From Drosophila persimilis (Eukaryota; Arthropoda; Insecta; Diptera; Drosophilidae), in NCBI RefSeq assembly GCF_003286085.1, contig NW_020825288.1, positions 8,370,001 to 8,434,000 on the forward strand: DNA of 64,000 nucleotides, in the 5' to 3' direction. The notes beneath the pieces are model-generated. The model was not told the origin of the DNA. It worked only from the letters and a program-made list of their open reading frames with translations, and did no database searches. Each line of letters starts with the position of its first letter. Position 1 is the first letter of the stretch. Made by a program: the position numbers and the translations under genes. This document shows positions 13,024-25,512 of the stretch, one piece after another.

Positions 13024-13558
13024 GAAGAAAATTGTATGACCTCTGATATGATTTTGTATTCGTGTCGATACTTCGAGCGATTTTTCGAGCCAAAGCTCTA
13101 TCATTTTTAATGTTTCTTCAACTTTGTCTTTTTTTAAAAATTATTTTTTTGTATGGTATGGTTCTGTTTTCAGACTTGAGGTCTTAGGTGACATTAATTC
13201 CCAACAAAATAAGCTACTAATCATTAAAGTTTTCCCATGAATGGCAAAGGTACGAATTTTTAAGTAAATCAACCCCATATCCTAGTAGGACCCAGTAGAA
13301 CATGTTCTTAGAAGTGCATTCTGCTGGGATGAAAAGAAAAATATATTACCTCTCATATGATTTTGTTTTCTTGTAGATACTTCGACTGTATGGTTCTATT
13401 TTCAGACTGGAGTTCTTTAGTGGCATTAATTCCCAATAAAATAAGCTACTAATCATGAAAATTGTCCCATAAATGACAAAGGTACAATTTTTTTTGTAAA
13501 TCAACCCCATATCCTAGTAGGACCCAGTATAACATGTTCTTAGAAGTGTATTCTGCTG
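13024..13558. repeat. Diverged direct tandem duplication
   Basis: Unit 1 is about 13024-13330 and unit 2 about 13331-13558. Shared blocks, in the same order, include the segments around CCTCTGATATGATTTTG / CCTCTCATATGATTTTG, AAGCTACTAATCAT and CCCATATCCTAGTAGG, and the end AACATGTTCTTAGAAGTG. Unit 2 lacks about 80 bases present in unit 1 (about 13078-13158). No terminal inverted repeats, coding frame or known fly transposon was recognised. Confidence 0.85.
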
Positions 13559-13782
13559 CTGATGGGTTTATTGAAACCTAACTGATTCACTTATGGCGCT
13601 TCATGTTTAATCAATTCCGTACTTCATTCTGGCATGCAAAAAAAATGAATTCCATTCAGCAAAAGGTACTCCTAACAGGCCACCATTGAGGCTGATCCAA
13701 CTATTGTGCTCCCATCAGACGTTGCAACATGCAACCATACCGCACACGATTTATGCTGCTTAGCCAGGCATTTTCCCTTTGA

Positions 13783-13801
13783 CCCCCCCCCCCCCCCCCC
13801 C
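13783..13801. repeat. Run of 19 cytosines
   Basis: An uninterrupted homopolymer. Another run of 19 lies at 21686-21704 and one of 13 at 14912-14924. Confidence 0.9.
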
Positions 13802-14911
13802 GCCCGGCGGCTCCATCACACTGAACAAACATTCTCCGTGATGGGGTATGCAACCACAGGCACAACAATTTGCACATTGGCTTAGCGTAATTATTGCCGC
13901 GATCTATAAATACAATTTTCAGCTTTCAACGAATTTTAATACCAAAAATTTTCGCTTTGGTGCGCCGTCTAATTAGTTCGACCCGCCCGTGAAGCAAACC
14001 TCTGTCAAAATTCTATTACCGCAACATAACGGTACACAAAACAGAACCGGAGTGCGACCCCAGGGGTTCAGAGACCAATGGCATCGAAAAAATTATATCC
14101 CAATATTCGAAATAATTAAATAAAATATTTCATAAAATGGTTTCCGGTTGTGCCATGGCAGCCTCGTCGTTGTCGTCGTCCCCTGTAACTGTCCAAAAAC
14201 TAATTATATTTTAGGTTTTCCAATGGCTGTGGCCTCATGCGATGCATTCGCCAGGTAAATACATGCACAGCCAATGCAGTAGCCAATAAATTCAAACATT
14301 GCTTTTTTTTGAGCCACCTTTGAGCTCAATGAAATTTGGGCACGCTCGAAATGTTCATAAATAAATGGTTCCGGGGCCCAATTTCGTCATCTGTGTGGCT
14401 ATTTACATACATATGACATATTAGTTTTGGATTCTTGATTGCATTTTAGCTGGCATAGACCTTGGGAATGGATGCGAGCCACGAGCCAACAAGAGAATAA
14501 AGTTGACTAAATTTGTTCATTATTTGCATGTGTTTAATAAACACTCTACGTGTCCTAATCTGATTTAAATATATATATTTTGAGGGAACTGAAAGTCGAA
14601 GAAAGTCTGGAGCTGAATTCAGAGGCTCCATCATTTCGTGCTTGATCTTTGTGGATTGTGGAACCTTTGCTACCTTTTTAGCCAGACACTGAGACCCGGC
14701 GCTGTCCTCTGGGGATTTATCTCTCAAATGTTTAGAGATCTGCTTTTGCTGCTGGAATGCAATTCCATTAACTAAGCCTCGGCTCCTGGCTCGGCTGTGG
14801 ACTACTCCAAACTATTTGCATTGCCATTATGTATCCAGCGCACTTACCGAGGCCTTAATGGGTAGGGCTTACACGGCAATTACAATTCATTTGAAATGCA
14901 ATACACAAGTA

Positions 14912-14924
14912 CCCCCCCCCCCCC
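14912..14924. repeat. Run of 13 cytosines
   Basis: An uninterrupted homopolymer in non-coding DNA. Confidence 0.9.
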
Positions 14925-17900
14925 ACTCACCCTCTCACTTATGTACACAAAGATACAGGCCAACACTAGTTCAGAGTGGGGCTTGACAAATTGTCAGAGA
15001 CAGAGAGTGAGAGAGAGGGGGGCGATGCGTACAGAGTAGCCCCAAGGCAGGCCAGGGCTGGGCAGGACCAGGCAAAATCAAATTAATGATATGAATTTCT
15101 TATTTAAGGACATTAACTCAAGGTCTTCTCCACCGTAATGCTGACAATATTGTGGAAGCAACAACAACAACAGCAGCCGATTATTTACGTATACGAAATG
15201 TCGGCCAATAAACAGGAAACGGAAGTGCGTCAGCGTTCAGTGTGCCCATCCTTGGGGATTTATTAAAACGTCAGGCTCTGGCCAGGATCAATTGCTTTGT
15301 CTCTCTCCCCGATGCAGCGACATGCCGGAGCAATTACGCTTAAAGGAATGCCGCATTAGTTTCGCATTTTTTTCGCCGCAGCCACATTTATCTAGTAGTG
15401 GTATTCGGTAAACAGAAACTGTCCTTAAAGACCAGGCCACAGAGTTGGCTTATGCAGTCCCAGTTCCAGTACTCCTACTCCTTCGCGTGTGTTTGTGTGG
15501 GCTAAAGGACAATTAGATAAATACCAAGACACGCACAGTCCTTGGCCCTAACTCTTGTCGTCTGGCTGTTCTTTCTTTTCTTCTTTTTATTCTTTTCCTT
15601 TTTTTTTTGTGCCTCGTTGGCATTTTTCTACACCAGACACATGCGTTGAGGCCAGGTCCAGAGGAGTCCCGTCCAGCTAAGCTGCCATTGTGGTCATCCT
15701 TTGTGTGTATGTCCTGTCAAGCTGCTGCTGCTGTCTGATAGTTGTAATTGGCCAACTAAAATCATGTGACAAATTAACAGCGCAAAATTTATTGCCTGCC
15801 CGCCGCCTTAAGCTGTTGATGAAGAAATATTGTGTGCGTTGTGGTTAGCTCCAACTGGAGTTTGCCTGGGGTTGGTCTTATCCTATTGCTGGCCATGAGA
15901 CAGCATTTTGTGTGATTGCAATCAAGGGGGAGTGGGACTGGGATCTGCAGCAGGACTCTTGGACCTGGACTCTCCAGGAATGTTCGAGTGTTTTTGTGTG
16001 GCCGAGTGTCGAAGATATTTGCTGCAATTGGTTGCTAACCTTTCACCTCTGGCAATTAAATTGAAAGTTTCCCTTGGTCCACCTTTTGGGGCGGTTACAG
16101 GGTTACATATGGAAGGATCCCAACTGAGTTATAGCCAGTTGTTCCCAAAGATAAGCTGGCAATTAGGAGTGGAAGTGATCTGTTGGCCATTGAAATGCAT
16201 TACATATTTTATATGGGTTTAGAATAACCTGAAACGGTGATGACCCCGAGCTGCAGCAGTGGGATATGTCTTTGACATTATTTATATATTTTTTGGTATA
16301 GAAAAAGGCAATTTGTTGTCACAGGATAATGTTTGATTTGTGCCCTTATGGCAAAAACTTCTGCCTGTCCATGGAAATGCATCAAATATTTAATATATGT
16401 ACAAAATAAACTAAAACCTTGGATTTTCCCATATGTGTATGTATATACTAGCTATGCACATGAGCAAATATGTTATGTATATAATTCTAGCGTCGCGTTG
16501 GATTGTTATCCTGGCTGGGTTTCTGTTGTTTGCTGATGCTGTTGCTGCTGCGGCTCAAAACATTAATTAATGCGCCTGCAGCCGAATGACGCCATTTTGT
16601 ATGAGTCGCTATGCAAAGATACTCACACACACACACATACATACATACGTACGTACGTACACAGGGTGTCGGCAAAAGTACAACAGTGTCCGGCACGGGA
16701 GAGACAGAGAGAGAGAGGGGGAGAGAGCGGGAGAGCGGGAGAGCGGGAAAAAGTGACACCTGCAGGCGACACGGAAATGCATTGGACCATGCAAAATGCG
16801 TTCATGTCTTATGAACAATGAATTTTAGATGTATGTATGTATGCTCTATAGGTGTATGTGTGTGTGTGTGTGTGTGAGTGTTGTGCGCAGTGTGTATGGC
16901 CCCCAAAAAACATGCCGCCATTACAAATACACTCACGCCAGCAACATACATACACATTCACACCTGTGCAAGCAAACATGTTTTGCCTCGAATGCCGGAA
17001 GGCAGAGAGACAGAGAGGGAGAGGGCGAGAGAGTGGCCGAGCGGGACAGCAGTGCAACGGATTGACCAGCGGCCAGAACGAGAGCAAACAACAAGGACAC
17101 GGCCAGGACTAAAACTAAAAGCGACATGTTTTTGCACGCTCGAATGCGATTTTGGCCAAAACAACAACAGCACAAGGCAGGAGGAGGAACAGGAGAAGGA
17201 CCAGCAGATGCCTCAAAGATGAGCGCGTGACTTGAGGATGCATCACGATATCTTCATTGGGTGCTGTCTACATATTTATGAATAGACTTTGAATTTACGC
17301 TAAAAAAGTGAAAATAAATCATGTATAAAAATAGGAGATTCCTTGAAGATTTCTTGTAATGGAAAAAGCTCGGAAGCTCGGAAAAACTATATACAGAGAA
17401 AAACAATATATATCCAGCGATAGTGGAAATTGTAAAAAGAAAACGCTTACATTTTAAAATGGAAATATTTTATTTTAAAATATATTTTATTTATAGAATT
17501 AATATTTTTATATTTAGATTAAACATCAATTAATATTAAATTAAGAATGATATTTTTTCTCTGGATTTTTGCTGGATTTATGAACATATATTTCTGCCTT
17601 CATGATCAGCTACTGGCACTCTCATCTCTAGTGGGGTATGCGCAACAGCCGCCGCAATTAAGCACACAAAACCTGCAGCGCTGCGAGCGTTTCCGGGTCG
17701 ACCCCCCACTCGACACCCCTCGCACTCTCCAGCACTCGACTTCCGCTGCCGGCGTGCAATTAAATTAAAATGGCTGCCAGGCAAATGACGGCAGATTCTG
17801 CTGCTTCTGCCATCTCCTGCCAGCCTGGCTCATCCAGGCGCCACCTACAAAAAAAAAGGTCAAAGCAAAGTCCGTTGGGTGTGCTCAAAGGAGGAGCGCA

Positions 17901-19422
17901 GCGGGCGACGCGTCGATTGCTAAATGGAAGGCGCTAATGACACTGATTTGGCGCATTTTAATTAACCCTTGGCCTTGGCGGGCGGATATTGTGACGCCCG
18001 CTCGCTGGCTGGACGAAGGCCGACTGATTTGCAAACAGCGCCAACTCCTTGAATATCCTTCATCCCTTCCGCAGCGGCAGCAGCAGCAGCAGCAGCAACA
18101 AAAAGGTTGTTGCATTTGTAATGAGAGTGGTGCTTGAGGAAAATGGAAAATTTATTGCGCTGACAGTTATGGGCCCATAACAATAATAAAAACAGCCAGC
18201 TGCATTGGGGCCAGGACCTCCAGCTGCCCTTTGCCATGGCAGCAGCGGCGGCGGGCGTCCTGGCGTTGATGATGATGGCAATGATGGCGTTGATAGCCCA
18301 ACGAGATGCTACTTCAAACTCAACTTCAATTGCTATGCCATCCAGCCAAGGACCCATCCCTCCAACCTTGCTGCCATCCAGCCAGAAAGCCAGCAAGCCA
18401 TCCAGCCCTACAGCCAGCCAAAGGACACTCATTGGTTTGACTGCCATCCAGACAGGCAGCCAGTAAGCCAGCCAGCCAGCCAGGCATCCTGGCCTGTTTT
18501 GGTCCTTCTATTGCCAGGCCTTGCCTGGTCTTCCGTCCTGGCTCTGCCGCTAAGTGCGCTGCTGCCAGTGCAGCCTTTTTTCTGTGCCCCCCCCCCGCCG
18601 CTCATCAGCGTCGCATTTGGTTAATGGCAAAAAAAAGGATGGGCCGCCTGTCATAAATGTGTTGCGGCGATGGCCAGGCTGTCGCGTCTATATTGACGGC
18701 CTGTCCGCCATTTGGGCAATGCAAAATGGGAGGCCCCGATTTGGCCCCGTTCCGCAGCGTGGCACTCGACATTCGGTGCAGAGTTAAATCTGCTGCTTGA
18801 GGTAAACTTTAAGCTCCTGAGGCATGCCACAAGACACGTACAGCCGTCTAAAAGTGCAAACAGTCGGGCTATTTATGCACAACAAAGTACAAGGCTTTGT
18901 TGTAGCAGGAAGAAGCTTGAAAGAAGCCACGGTGGGGTCTATACGGTTCAGTGGATACACTAGCTTTTGCCGAATCCCCTGCAGGGAATAGATAGCCGGA
19001 CCCACGAACGATGGAAACTACATTGACAACCACAGGCAGAATGGCTGAGTCGGTCCCCAGAATCCAATAACAAAATACACAGTCAACACTTACAGGGTTC
19101 TTGAGATTCCCTTCTCTTTGCAATTACAGAGCATTTTCAGATCGGTTTTATCTAGTATTTGGTTTCGCAATGGAGCTCTGTTTTTCTCCATACATTCATA
19201 TGGCTGTATATAGTATTTTAAACATTTTTATTGTGCAACCCAATGGGCGTTTTGTTGTTTGCGTCCGGGTGCTTTGACTGAGCCGGGCACACTCACACAC
19301 TCTGGCAGCCGCACACGGAGAAAGAAAGAGCTTTCTTTATGCCACAAAACTGTACTGCTAATGCACGATTCTCGTCTCTGGTGCTGCTGCTGTTCCTGTT
19401 CCTGTTGAAAAGGTAAACTAGC

Positions 19423-19423
<1 letters not shown>

Positions 19424-19466
<43 letters not shown>
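19424..19466. repeat. (CA)n microsatellite, about 21 units
   Basis: A pure CA dinucleotide run, the longest dinucleotide repeat in the window. Confidence 0.95.
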
Positions 19467-19468
<2 letters not shown>

Positions 19469-21685
19469 TACTCTTAGAGTTGTGTGGGTTTTGGTTGTTG
19501 CCTCACCAATTGAATTCTTAAGTGTTGCATTTCCCACGTGCCACCCTCCCTGCCAGATATACCGGTATCCCCCATCTAAAGTGGGATACTTTAAGATTTC
19601 CAAACATGTTCTGGCTTACAATGGGTATATTTACACCATTTGGCTTTTGATATCGCACTCGTACTTTGTCCCTCGTTGTGCGTGTGGAGGGCAGGGGGAG
19701 GAGAAGGTATTTTCCCATGTTTATTGTTTGCTGATCTTAAGAATCCTTTAGTGAATCTTTGCCACGTCCCAGCAATTGCTCATAAATACCAGAAATAGCA
19801 GCCAGTGGCAGCTCTAGTTGCTCTGGCAACAAATTATGAATTATAGTTTCCTTAAAATAAATTTCTTGTGCTTCGCTTTTCCGCCTTTTGCTGTTCTTTA
19901 ATTTTATTTATTTTCCTGTGCGTTGCGACAGTCTCCGAGAATTTACGAGTCCGCCTAATTGCATGCGACAATAAATTGTGCAACTGTTCCACCCAAAAAA
20001 TTATGTGTATATGTGCTGCATTTCTTGCACTGTACTTTTTGATACCAGCTCGGGTCTGGGCCATGGCAGCTATGGCTTCACTTTCAGCTGCCGTCCGTTC
20101 CGACATCCGACATTCTTGGCCTCTTGCTGTGATTTTATTTATGCGCCATAATACAGAATAAAGTGCAGCCTCCAAATTGAAACGGATATTAAGCAATATA
20201 TCGAGTCGTGGACAGCTTTCCTGCCCCACCCCCACCCCCCCTCCCCCTCTCTCTACCAGTTCCACTCCATTCTCGGCTAGAAAGTATTAAATTTGCGCTT
20301 GGCATATTTCTGTATTCATTTCTGTGTATACGAATGTGGCCATATCCTTTTCCAGTCAAATGTTAAATATTATTATATTCATTTGCAATTAATAGAATTA
20401 TACAGGCGCAACATTTCAAGCGGCTTTCGCTGGCATTCAAGCCAACTTATTAATTTGCAATGTAGTTGGGCGCAGTAATCGGGAAATTATATTAACCTGC
20501 CAAATGGTGTGGAAAGCCAATAAACTGCTGCGTGTCTGTCCTGTCTGATGCGGGAACTCAATAAACTGCAGGCGAAACACATAAAATTTTTATCCTTCAA
20601 ACGGGCCCTGTACTGGCCTCTGTTGAAAATTTCAATTAAAACCGAATTATCCAATCATAAAACACAACATACGAGTATCCGAAAGCTGGAGGAACACTCT
20701 CAATGGCTTATGCTGTCAAGGACAAAAAAAAGATGATATTCAAAAGACTATGAAGCCTGGCACAGTGTTCTTATGTTCTTATGTTGTTTTTATGTACAAC
20801 AAAATATTAAAATACCTATTGGAAATATATACAGAAAATATTTTGTTATCTTTTGACTATCTTTGCCGTTTTTTATCGTTGTTTGTTCGATATACACAAA
20901 AGGCTACATATTTAATTAAATTAGTTTAAAATTTCTAGGATATTATTCTGACTCTCTCTCTTTAGAAATTTCTTTGCTGTCGAAAAGTTCTTCAGTTACT
21001 GGAAAATGGCAAACACCATAAAATACATGGAAATTACATCAAGAACAAATTCCATACCATTTTTCATTCGAATCTTCTAGTTTATTAAATTCTCATTGGG
21101 CTATCCTTGGCCTCCCCTCGACCATCATCATGCCCAAGCTATGTATGTTGTTCTTGGTTTCTTGGGACCGACTTCTGCGCAAGAAAAAGTAGAAAAGAAT
21201 GAAGAAACTGACATTAATTAAAGTTGAAGATCTTGGTGCTGTGTTGCCTGTCTAGGAATATGGAAAAACGAATTTCTAGTTCCCAAGGATTATGTGTGTG
21301 TTAGTCCTTTGTTAAAAGGAGAACTTTTAGCAGAACTTTTAGCCAAAACCGCTTTACATTGTTTGATCAACTCCCATTCTGAACACGTTCTTCAATTTCC
21401 CGTGGATACGGATACCTTCGCTAAACATTCGGGAAGGTCTCGCACGCTCCGCTTCGCGGATGGTGGCACCACATGCTCCAATGCATCTCAAACTGTCAGT
21501 GGATATTTGCATCTACAAATACAAAAGTTTTCGCTCTGCCATTCCGAGAATCGTATAAACTTGTCGGGGAAATGTTTGCGACACGTTTAAATGTCAAGTA
21601 CGCCACGCTAAAGACAATTTCTAAGCAAATCGCAAAACCACATAAAAATGTCAAAGTTTTCCCGGTTGCACTGCACCTTATCCTT

Positions 21686-21704
21686 CCCCCCCCCCCCCCC
21701 CCCC
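21686..21704. repeat. Run of 19 cytosines
   Basis: An uninterrupted homopolymer in non-coding DNA, the same length as the one at 13783. Confidence 0.9.
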
Positions 21705-24700
21705 ATTGCATGTACATGCTGCTGCCATGCCATCCATTGTCTGTGAGAAATGTAAATTGTATCTTTTGGTGAGACTAACTTTTACAATTTCATTATGTTT
21801 CATTTGCATGAAATGCGTGTGCAGCAGCAGCAGCCGGCAGTGTGGCATGCCTCTCGCCGCTCCTCACCTGCGCTTTGTGTAGCCAGGATTCGCGGCATCC
21901 AAAATGATGGAGGAGTCTACTAGCCCAACTTATGATTACCACTAAATGACTGCAGTTGTCTCTGAATGATTACCTAGGGGGTGTGGCTGGTATGGGGATG
22001 GGTGCCTGACCTTGTGGAAGGAACCCTTGCATTCTGCTGCGCGCAAAAGCTGCGGGTCTGTGGAAAAGTTTTCCCCCTTTATTTATTTCGTAGCGCACCT
22101 GGGTACGAAGGAACCTTCCTTTCTTCAGTGGAAGATCATTAAAAGGGCTCAAAAAAGTTACCGCCTGGCCAGGGCTTGGCTCGGCTCCTCCTTTGTGTGT
22201 TTGCAGCAAAGGGAAAATATAATATAATTAACATTAACAGTTGTTGCGATTTGTTGGAGCGGCAATGCACATTTACACATTTACCTAATGGCAAAGTTTG
22301 CCCCAGCCCCAGACCCAGCCCCAGCCCCAGCGCCAGCCCATGCCCCTGCCCCTCCCCCAAGTCTCAACCTGTCAGGACAATCTTCCCCCCCCCATAGATT
22401 ACTCACACGCTTGGATTAAAAATTCCCTTTCAAGTGTTTTGAAGGCAAGGACATCCTAATGAGCCGGGGATCCTAGCCACCCTCAGAACCGGCACACTCT
22501 CTGAAGGCAACACCAAATTAACATATGCTTTTTGCGTTGCCTTTACTGGCAGAAAGAAGAGATTTCTTATTCTATTAGCCCGACACAGACCCTGGCAATA
22601 ATTTAATTGGACCCTGCGCAGTGCGTGTATCCGGAAGATACGGCTACCCAAAAGGGAGGAGAGAGGGGCAACAGTCTAAAGCAATTTTTCTTCGTTTCCT
22701 CGTTTCACCTAGCAGCGCGGGCCGGGCCTAATGAGAATGTAGTGCCACACGGTACACGGCAAAAGGACCAAAAAAGGACACTACAAACGCATAAGCTATG
22801 AAGTTTTTTGGAGCGTACGAGTATCTCTGTTTCTCCATTTCGGATGGCAGGATAATTAAAAGGGGAACTTTTGGCTGTCGCAAATGAATTGTACTATAGA
22901 TATGTAGATGAGTGGAATCCTGGGCGAGTCCAGATAGCGCGTGTCGCGTAATGCGCATGAATAATAATTTCCATTAAGATATGCCCCGAAAGTTGTGGCT
23001 CCAGCCCCCAACCGAACTTCAACTTAATTTGTGCTGTCGCACAGGAAACCTCTCAAGCACTCTCGAGAGCACTATCTCCATTGTAAATTCCGTCTTTCAC
23101 ACCTGTTACACGCAATTATCTCAACCGCAGGCTAAGAAGAAACTTTCGGGCGCTGCACTTTGGGCCCCACAGCCCTTGATGGAGTTTCATTTCCGACCCC
23201 GTGCCTGGGCGCTGAAAGGGGGGCCAGGGAAATGAGTTTCGGATTAGGGCACGACGAAAGAGTCGGCAACACTGCGGGTGACCAGCCGCCCCAGTCAGAG
23301 TCGCACCATCTAGTCATCAGCCAGTCAAAGCGCTGTGTAAGTAGCTTGAGCTAAGTGCCACCAACACCACCATCACCACCGGAACCCTTGCCAATGCCAC
23401 TACCACTACCACTACTAGCAGTGCCATCGCCAGGGGGCACCACTAGCTGCACTAGCAGCATTGCCAGTTGAGTGGAGCACGCACTGATTGCCAGTGAAAT
23501 GCATGTGAAATTAACCCCGTGCGCTGCTCGCTTTAATTTGCACTCGATGGCTGGCAAAAGCATGGCCCAGGCGGAAAAAAGGGAAAAAAACTCGTGGCCC
23601 CCCATTTCCCTTCTCCCCTGCAATGCAGTGGAGGCGACCCGCTGCCAATGCCACACGCCAGTGACGGCTACGACAACGGCAATGGGGCAACGCTTGCCTT
23701 GTCCCAAATGTAATTTTCCCCTTTGCTCATTTGCTGCCTGACTGGCTGATGGCCTGAACGAAGAAGACAGGGACAAGAGTGCCGTCCCCTCAATCCCTGA
23801 CGTACTCTCTCACTTGCCAGCGGAGTCGCGGCATCAAGTTGCGTGGCTGTGGCAAGTGGCGGCTGCGGAACATTGAGGGAGCTTCAACTTGTCAAATGGC
23901 CTGTGCTGCGGTGCATACCAGAGCCAGAGGTTTGACTAATAATTTCCGAGTTTCCCACAGAAAAGAGACTCACAATCGAAGGCAAAGGCGCTTCTTTTCT
24001 AGTGGCACTAAATGAACAAATCAATTAGATATATTTTTCATTAAGTTTTCAGCCGTGAATCTGGTTAAACTTTGATAAAGTAAAGCTCTCCAATTCCGAT
24101 TTGTAGTATTAGTATTTTAATAATTACGCTATTAATTCACTCCCGATTCTACCAATACCGATAGACGTTCCAACATTCCATCTTCATAGATTCGACGCTT
24201 GATAACCCATTCTTGACATATGGGATGGTGAACGGGGTGCTCTAAGGGTCCAAGTAAATTAAATTAATCAATAGAGCCACAAAAAATCAATATATATAAT
24301 GGAAAGTTACGGAACGTCTAATATTTATGGATCTTTTTGCGGCTAAGAAAGATTATTTTCATAGAAAAAAATCCTAGCATCCCTAAGAGCAATGGCTCCC
24401 GACGATTACTGAAAGGGTTCCCTACTCTTGTGGTTTTTTTTCAATAAAAAATGAAGAACAATTCGATTTGTTTTAATAATAAAATGCCTGCCAAAAGGAA
24501 TTTGTACATTATTTCATCAATGGGGCAACAATATTAATTCATGCTCCGGATACCGGTTCAGATGGATTTGAATTTAATTTGCCCGACACTCAATTTGCAT
24601 TAACCAGAGTGGAGCCAGCCTCCTGCAATCGGAATGTGTGGGCGCTGATAAGCCGATTATCTGGCCACAGTTTTCTCAAAATTTATGGCTCGATGGCAGT

Positions 24701-25323
24701 GCAGTGCAGTGCGGTTCGTTTCGGTTTTAATGAATGCTTAATAAGCATTTGCCGTATACATAATATAATGAGCAATAAGCATTGCAATGTCGCATTAAAA
24801 TTGATTTCATCTGCTATGCAATTTACAATTCATCTTCGTCATAAAACGCAGCCAGGCAGGGAATTTCGCGGGCACTTGTCCAAACTCTGTACACGCGGCC
24901 AGACTTTCTGCATAAACTATTCATTTCAGTTCAATAACAAAGCTCTGGCCTGGCCCAAGGCCCCAGACTGGCCATATGTGCCCGTTCATTCCATTGGGTT
25001 GTGCCCCGCATTAACGAAATCAACATTTAAATTGCAAATTGTGTGTATTTTGATTGAAAATGTCACCACGCACGCACGGCCCGAGAGGCACGCAGATACT
25101 CCCATACACAGACAGATGGGAGGAGGAGGAGCAAGGAGTAAAGAAGGACCGAAGAGTTACATACACTTCCAGATCGATGTTTTTTCAGTTCCTTGTGCCA
25201 GCAGAAATACAAAAGAAATATTAATGGGGTTACCGATTGAATGCGTTTTTAATTGGAAATTAACAAAATACATTTTTGCGCTCTATTAACAATTTCCGAC
25301 TTGTGGTTAAGGGATGCGCATCC

Positions 25324-25512
25324 CTAACCTACAAACCCATCGCTCCACGTATCCACGACTTTTGGTCGCTGGCATGTGAGATCGGGCATCCGTACAAATC
25401 CCCAGGGGCACTCTTCTTCTCGCCAGAGTTCAAAGATTTTTTTTTCAGCAGAATCATCTTGGCCCTGCACCAGGACAGCGAGGAGGAAAAGCTGCAACAG
25501 CACCAACTTCAT
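25324..25512 (-). CDS. Small secreted peptide, unrecognised
   Basis: The frame encodes 62 residues from an ATG whose first 18 residues form a clean signal peptide (MKLVLLQLFLLAVLVQGQ), with likely cleavage after QG or GQ. The mature part is about 44 residues, acidic at first, with just two cysteines in ECPWGFVRMPDLTCQRP, enough for one disulfide. The frame is open further upstream, but those residues would bury the signal peptide, so I chose the start at 25512. On the same strand a TATAATT lies about 50 bases upstream and an ATTAAA about 75 bases downstream. The size and layout resemble fly accessory-gland or salivary peptides, but I do not recognise the family and infer only secretion. No neighbour is close. 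Confidence 0.6.
   Translation of the reverse strand: MKLVLLQLFLLAVLVQGQDDSAEKKIFELWREEECPWGFVRMPDLTCQRPKVVDTWSDGFVG

Larger units (their letters stand above)
11291..25323. other. Fourteen kb without a supported gene
   Basis: I see no frame here with convincing protein character. The longest open frame (24579-25289) begins with TTG and reads like conserved AT-rich non-coding DNA. The stretch holds (GT)n at 11683-11706, GGAGT repeats at 12656-12685, a tandem duplication at 13024-13558, poly-C runs at 13783-13801, 14912-14924 and 21686-21704, GA-rich DNA at 16690-16750, CCAGC/CCATC-type repeats at 18340-18485 and (CA)n at 19424-19466. It is probably intergenic regulatory DNA or an intron of an unseen gene. 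Confidence 0.5.

Noticed and set aside
24579-25289. Open frame of 236 codons on the + strand
   Set aside because: It starts with TTG, has no domain and reads like AT-rich conserved non-coding DNA. Its composition is unlike a protein.
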